Part shown: positions 58,709-64,000 of the stretch, piece after piece | Layout of the letters: the number at the start of each line of letters is the position of its first letter | Numbering within the stretch: position 1 is the first letter of the stretch | Origin: Mycobacterium sp. ENV421 | GTDB taxonomy: Bacteria; Actinomycetota; Actinomycetes; Mycobacteriales; Mycobacteriaceae | Direction of reading: 5' to 3' | NCBI RefSeq assembly: GCF_002887815.1 | Contig: NZ_PDHO01000013.1 | Coordinates: 62,001 to 126,000 of the forward strand | DNA: 64,000 nt | The notes under the pieces: generated by a model | What the model saw: the letters and a program-made list of their open reading frames with translations, nothing else | Database searches by the model: none | Told to the model about the DNA's origin: nothing | Program-made: the position numbers and the translations under genes

Positions 58709-59616
58709 CAGTGCTGGAAGTCGGTCCCGCAGTGGTCACCCGGCTGACGCCCCACCCGCAGCGCACGGGAGACCCGGAGATGGTGACGGCTGCTCTGGCC
58801 GGCATCGACGACACGGTGGTGCTGTTTCGCGAACGGCCGGTCGCCGTTGCCGATCTGTGGCGGACAATCTTCGCCGACTGTGTCGAGGAGCGCTGCGAGA
58901 CACTGACTGTCGTGCATCCGTCGTGGTGGACACCCCACCGGGTCTCGCGACTCGTCGATGCTGCGGCAGCAGTCGCCACCGAGGTTCTCGCGCAGCCCAG
59001 GTCCACGGTGCTCGCCGATACAATCGAGAAACCCACTCCCGCGACGGCGGCGCCAGGACCCGTCCCGCGGCGACAGTGGTGGGGAGCGGCGGCTGTGGCG
59101 GCCGGCGTGGCGTTGACTCTGTGCGTGGTTGGAGTGGCCGCGGTCGGCAGACCGACGGTACCGACTCCCAGAGGCATCTACATCGTCGAAGGCCGCGTCA
59201 CAGTGCGGATCCCACCGGATTGGGTGATCACCCGCGTCACGGCAGGCCCTGGTTCGCGCCGCGTTCAGGCCAGCTCGCCAACCGATTCGAACACGGCCCT
59301 GCACGTCACCCAATCCTATTCTCCTGAAGAGACTTTGGATCAGACCGCCGCGACCCTGCGCCAGGCGATCGACGAGCAGCCCCGCGGTGTGTTCGTCGAC
59401 TTCAACCCCGCGGACCGGCGTGGCGGGCGCCCAGCGGTCACGTACCGGGAAGTCCGCATCGCCCGCGAGATCCGGTGGGCGGTGGTACTCGACGGGTCGA
59501 CGCGCATCAGCATCGGCTGCCAGTCTGCGCAGGGCCGGCCCGATTCGATCGCCGAGCCCTGCGACGAAGCCGTTGAATCCGCTCATGAATTCAGTGGAAC
59601 CGCAGACGGCTCATGA
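58705..59616 (+). CDS. type VII secretion-associated protein (Rv3446c family)
   Basis: About 303 residues, translationally coupled to eccC4 (GTGA). A cytosolic N-terminal domain (about 120 residues) leads to one membrane helix (AAAVAAGVALTLCVVGVAAV) and an extracytoplasmic domain (IYIVEGRVTVRIPPDWVITR...). The family occurs only in ESX-4 loci between eccC4 and esxU (Rv3446c). Function unknown, probably a system-specific component. Confidence 0.9.
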   Translation: MTVLEVGPAVVTRLTPHPQRTGDPEMVTAALAGIDDTVVLFRERPVAVADLWRTIFADCVEERCETLTVVHPSWWTPHRVSRLVDAAAAVATEVLAQPRSTVLADTIEKPTPATAAPGPVPRRQWWGAAAVAAGVALTLCVVGVAAVGRPTVPTPRGIYIVEGRVTVRIPPDWVITRVTAGPGSRRVQASSPTDSNTALHVTQSYSPEETLDQTAATLRQAIDEQPRGVFVDFNPADRRGGRPAVTYREVRIAREIRWAVVLDGSTRISIGCQSAQGRPDSIAEPCDEAVESAHEFSGTADGS

Positions 59617-59664
59617 GCGTCGAAACCATTGTAAGCCTGCACAACTCGACCGGAAGGACCACAC

Positions 59665-59973
59665 GTGACGACTTTGAGCACCGACTTCGACCTGATGCGC
59701 TCGGTCGCTGCGGCTGCCGACACCCGCAACGACGAGATACGGGTTTTGTTGCACGGCTTCATCACCCGGATGGAATCTGTGCCGCCCACAGTGTGGGGTG
59801 GATTGGCTGCCGCGCGATTCCAGACTGTCGTCGCGCACTGGAACAACGAGTCCACCAAGCTGTCGCAGGCATTGGCCGGAATCGCGGACACGATCAGAAA
59901 CAACGAACACCAGCTGCGTGAGGCCGCTCAACTGCATGCCCAGCGCATCGCCGCCGTGACCGCGCACCTCTAG
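59665..59973 (+). CDS. esxU: WxG100-family secreted protein EsxU
   Basis: 102 residues starting at GTG with GGAAGGA upstream. Helix-turn-helix hairpin with the WxG motif in [11 protein letters not shown]. Partner of EsxT; together they form a heterodimer, probable ESX-4 substrate (Rv3445c). No obvious C-terminal YxxxD signal. Confidence 0.93.
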   Translation: MTTLSTDFDLMRSVAAAADTRNDEIRVLLHGFITRMESVPPTVWGGLAAARFQTVVAHWNNESTKLSQALAGIADTIRNNEHQLREAAQLHAQRIAAVTAHL

Positions 59974-59988
59974 ACAAGGAGCACCTCC

Positions 59989-60282
59989 GTGGACCCCGTC
60001 CTCTCTTACGATTTCGCCGAGATCGACGCGGCGGTTCTCGCCGACATCCAGCGCACGTCGGCGCGACTCGGCGCGGCCTTGGACGATCTGAGTCGTCAGA
60101 TCGCTCCGCTCCAACAGGTCTGGACCCGGGACGCGGCGGCGGCCTATCAGGCCGAACAGGCCCAGTGGCAGCAATCAGCGTCGGCACTGCGCGACATCCT
60201 GGTCCGACTGGGCGTTGCCGTGCGTGACGGTGCAGCGGACGTGGCCGATGCCGACCGCCGCGCCGCCGGGATGTGGGGCTGA
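59989..60282 (+). CDS. esxT: WxG100-family secreted protein EsxT
   Basis: 97 residues. Two helices around QQVWTRDAAAAYQAEQAQW, in which W-T-R stands in place of W-x-G at the turn. 15 bases after esxU and GTG start, so one transcript. Pairs with EsxU as in Rv3444c. Unlike M. tuberculosis, rplM/rpsI do not follow. The gene is closed by a strong hairpin. Confidence 0.92.
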   Translation: MDPVLSYDFAEIDAAVLADIQRTSARLGAALDDLSRQIAPLQQVWTRDAAAAYQAEQAQWQQSASALRDILVRLGVAVRDGAADVADADRRAAGMWG

Positions 60283-60298
60283 CGGCGTCCCTCGATCT

Positions 60299-60339
60299 CT
60301 GTGCGGCCCCCGCGGAGGAGAGCCAACGGGGCCGCACAG
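60299..60339 (+). terminator. 12-bp-stem hairpin after esxT
   Basis: CTGTGCGGCCCC and GGGGCCGCACAG are exact complements separated by 17 bases. Lies 17 bases after the esxT stop. There is no T run, but mycobacterial terminators often lack one. Likely the end of the ESX-4 transcript. Confidence 0.75.
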
Positions 60340-60447
60340 TCATCTCGGGCCGATCGCATCCGATGCCCACATGCCGGTCGAGATCTGGCGTATCGTGGCC
60401 GCACGCGCGCCGGTCTCCGGTGACCGCACGCAGGAGTGTGATCGCCG

Positions 60448-61743
60448 ATGGGCATATCCAGAACGACGCGAACCGGGGCCGGTGGCGCCCGGCCGTCGGC
60501 GCTGCTGCGCGCGGTCCACGAGCTGTTCGTCGCCGGTGAGGTCGATGCCAGCTACTTGGAGTCGAGCTCGCTGCGACCGATCGTCGCCAAGAGTTGGCAA
60601 CGCAGCCTGGCCAAGGGCGTCGACCCGGACGGCGCAGCCCAGCCCTCCCCGGTCGGCGAGAAATTGGCCCGGCTGCGCGAGGCGCATCCGCTGGCACCCG
60701 CACTGCCGGTGATCCGCCGGCTGCTCGTCGACGATGCCGCCGGGTCCGGGGTGGTCGTCGCCGTGAGCGGTGCCGACGGCACGCTGCTGTGGGTGGAGGG
60801 TGACCCCAACGCCTGCCGGCGTGCGGAGGCCATGAACTTTGTGCCCGGGGCGGACTGGAGTGAGCGCGGCGCGGGGACCAACGCGCCCGGTACCGCGCTG
60901 GCTGTGGACGCTGAGCTGCAGATTCACGGTTCCGAGCACTTCTCCCGCGTGGTGCAACCGTGGAGCTGCACGGCGGTCCCCGTGCACGACCCCGCCACCG
61001 GTGCCCTGCTCGGCGCACTCGACCTGACCGGCGGATCGCGGGTCGCCACGCCGCAGGCCCTGGCGCTGGTGCGCGCCACCGTCGTCGCCGTCGAAACGCA
61101 CCTGGCGCTGCTGCGGCTGACCGGTGGACCCGTCGAGGCCGCGCAGCCACGGCCGCGGCTGGCCGTGCTCGGTTCCGAACGCCCGCGCTGGCTGGTCACC
61201 GACGAGTTCGGGCACTTGCGTGCCACCACGCTGACCGGGAGGCACGCCGACATCCTGGTGCTGCTGAGCCGTCACCCCGAGGGGCTGAGCGCCGACCACC
61301 TGGCGATGCTGCTCGACGACAAGGACCTGGACGTCGTGACGGTGCGTGCCGAGATGTCGCGGCTGCGCAAGGTTGTCGGCGCCGATGCCATCGAGTCGCG
61401 GCCGTATCGGCTGATGGTGCCGATCACCACCGACATCGGTGAGGTATATGAGGCGCTCGATGCCGGGGACGTGACCGGCGCGCTCGATCGGTATCCGGGA
61501 CCGCTTCTGCCGCAGTCCATCTCACCGGCAGTCGGGAGATTGCGCACAGAGTTGGCGATGACGTTGCGGGGCGCGGTGTTGTCCACCGGTGACCCCGCGG
61601 TGCTGCGCCGTTGGCTGGACAGCCCGGATGGGCGCGACGACCGCGACGGGTGGCGCGCGTTGCACGACGGGACGCTGCCGGGCTCGGTGCAGCAGGCCCA
61701 GGCCCGCGGCAAGCTGGCTGGACTGGACTTCGACCTGGCCTGA
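60448..61743 (+). CDS. GAF-domain transcriptional regulator (AcoR-like without AAA+)
   Basis: 431 residues. An N-terminal GAF sensor domain (residues about 60-215; GSGVVVAVSGADGTLLWVEGD, ERGAGTNAPGTALAVD, HFSRVVQPWSCTAVPVHDP) follows the layout of AcoR-type activators, and the C-terminal half has a winged-helix-like segment (LTGRHADILVLLSRHPEGLSADHLAMLL) rather than a sigma-54 AAA+ domain. AGGAG is 11 bases upstream of the ATG. It directly precedes aldehyde and alcohol dehydrogenase genes, so it probably controls them in response to an aldehyde or alcohol. Confidence 0.85.
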   Translation: MGISRTTRTGAGGARPSALLRAVHELFVAGEVDASYLESSSLRPIVAKSWQRSLAKGVDPDGAAQPSPVGEKLARLREAHPLAPALPVIRRLLVDDAAGSGVVVAVSGADGTLLWVEGDPNACRRAEAMNFVPGADWSERGAGTNAPGTALAVDAELQIHGSEHFSRVVQPWSCTAVPVHDPATGALLGALDLTGGSRVATPQALALVRATVVAVETHLALLRLTGGPVEAAQPRPRLAVLGSERPRWLVTDEFGHLRATTLTGRHADILVLLSRHPEGLSADHLAMLLDDKDLDVVTVRAEMSRLRKVVGADAIESRPYRLMVPITTDIGEVYEALDAGDVTGALDRYPGPLLPQSISPAVGRLRTELAMTLRGAVLSTGDPAVLRRWLDSPDGRDDRDGWRALHDGTLPGSVQQAQARGKLAGLDFDLA

Positions 61744-61752
61744 GCCCCGCAC

Positions 61753-61788
61753 GCAACGGTGCGCGAACCAGTGCAACCGTGCTGCAAC
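61753..61788. promoter_or_regulatory. three GCAAC half-sites upstream of the aldehyde dehydrogenase
   Basis: GCAAC occurs at 61753, 61773 and 61784, each followed by C/G-rich bases, 20 and 11 bases apart, so on the same face of the helix. They lie in the 110 bases before the dehydrogenase start and could bind the upstream GAF regulator. Inferred from spacing only. Confidence 0.4.
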
Positions 61789-61853
61789 CCCGCACTGCCT
61801 ACCTTCAGTGACGACCGACACATTTCGTCGTCTTGACCAGGTAGGAGAACACC

Positions 61854-63377
<1,524 letters not shown>

Positions 63378-63437
63378 GCGCTTGCGCGAAGAAGCGAAGA
63401 CACCGCTGAGAACGCCACCACCCCAAAGGAAATGACC

Positions 63438-64000
63438 ATGACACAGACACTTGGCGCACCCGCCGCATCGACCGACACCGACACCATGCGCGCTGCAGTC
63501 GTCACCGAATTCGGTGCACCACTGCACGTCACCGACCTCGACCTGCCCACTCCCGGCCCCGGGGAAGCGCTGGTCAAACTGGAGACCTCCGGGGTCTGCC
63601 ACACCGATTTGCATGCCGCCCATGGTGATTGGCCGGTCAAACCAGCACCCCCGTTCATCCCGGGCCACGAGGGTTACGGCACTGTCGTCGCGCTCGGCGA
63701 AAGTGTCACCGACCTGAAACTCGGTGATAAGGTCGGCAACGCGTGGCTGTGGTCGGCCTGCGGTAGTTGCGAATACTGCCGCACCGGCTGGGAGACGTTG
63801 TGCGAGAGCCAGCAGAACGGCGGCTACAGCGTCAACGGCAGCTTCGGTGCCTACATGCTGGTGAATGCGGCCTACGCCGCCCGGATTCCGGATGGCATCG
63901 ACCCGCTCGAGGTGGCACCCATCCTGTGCGCAGGCGTCACGGTCTACAAAGGCCTCAAGGTCACAGACACCCGGCCCGGCCAATGGGTCGCGATCTCGGG
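63438..64000 (+). CDS. adhP: zinc-dependent alcohol dehydrogenase (AdhP-like), 3' end outside window
   Basis: First about 187 codons; continues past the window. Catalytic zinc ligands Cys in TSGVCHTDLHAAHGDW and His in PGHEGYG, and structural zinc cysteines in CGSCEYCRTGWETLC. This is the AdhP/propanol-preferring class of the MDR family, which interconverts alcohols and aldehydes with NAD. Start at ATG 63438 has AAGGA 7 bases upstream; the ATG two codons earlier is too close to it. Follows the aldehyde dehydrogenase after 60 bases. Confidence 0.9.
   Translation, partial: MTQTLGAPAASTDTDTMRAAVVTEFGAPLHVTDLDLPTPGPGEALVKLETSGVCHTDLHAAHGDWPVKPAPPFIPGHEGYGTVVALGESVTDLKLGDKVGNAWLWSACGSCEYCRTGWETLCESQQNGGYSVNGSFGAYMLVNAAYAARIPDGIDPLEVAPILCAGVTVYKGLKVTDTRPGQWVAIS

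Overview
The window is high-GC DNA with dense, often overlapping (GTGA) genes and many GTG starts. Gene content and order point to a Mycolicibacterium/Mycobacterium chromosome: glmU-prs-arsC-lpqT-rplY-pth, mfd-mazG-eno-ftsB-ppx, kdpFABCDE, infA-rpmJ-rpsM-rpsK-rpsD-rpoA-rplQ-truA, mycobacterial cutinases and an ESX-4 (type VII secretion) locus. No insertion sequence, prophage, CRISPR array or rRNA was seen. One tRNA (Gln) is present.

Layout. 0-5.4 kb: end of an acyl-AMP/CoA ligase (Pks16-like), an O-methyltransferase, an MFS transporter fused to a universal-stress domain, and a divergent QueG-like Fe-S protein, with a perfect 36-bp palindrome between the last two. 5.4-12 kb: a leftward block of translation, cell-wall and nucleotide genes (tRNA-Gln, glmU, prs, arsC, lpqT, SDR, rplY, pth). 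11.5-17 kb: tetR, mfd, mazG. 17-20.5 kb: the efeUOB ferrous-iron uptake operon with an IdeR-like box. 20.6-25 kb: lytic transglycosylase, eno, ftsB, DUF501, ppx. 25-34 kb: a Cys/His-rich 34-residue peptide and the complete kdp high-affinity K+ system with its sensor pair, headed by an extra 27-residue membrane peptide. These blocks correspond to M. tuberculosis Rv1013-Rv1029.

34-60 kb corresponds to M. tuberculosis Rv3464-Rv3444c: rmlB, three tandem F420-type luciferase-like oxidoreductases (a single gene in M. tuberculosis), an unusual sensor kinase/response-regulator-flavoprotein pair, the infA/alpha ribosomal operon, four tandem cutinases, an EamA exporter/CGNR regulator pair, and ESX-4 (eccB4, mycP4, eccD4, eccC4, an Rv3446c-like gene, esxU, esxT). 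A strong 12-bp-stem hairpin closes ESX-4. 60.4-64 kb: a GAF-domain regulator followed by aldehyde dehydrogenase and a zinc alcohol dehydrogenase cut by the window edge, probably an alcohol/aldehyde oxidation unit.

Items most worth a second look: the cNMP-binding histidine kinase paired with a REC-glutaredoxin-like-thioredoxin-reductase-like protein whose catalytic cysteines are gone; two cutinases that appear to have lost both oxyanion-hole side-chain positions; the two unannotated micro-proteins; the MFS-USP fusion with its palindromic operator; and several genes with a TANNNT element placed so that transcription would start at or next to the start codon (leaderless mRNAs). No intergenic stretch exceeds 300 bases.
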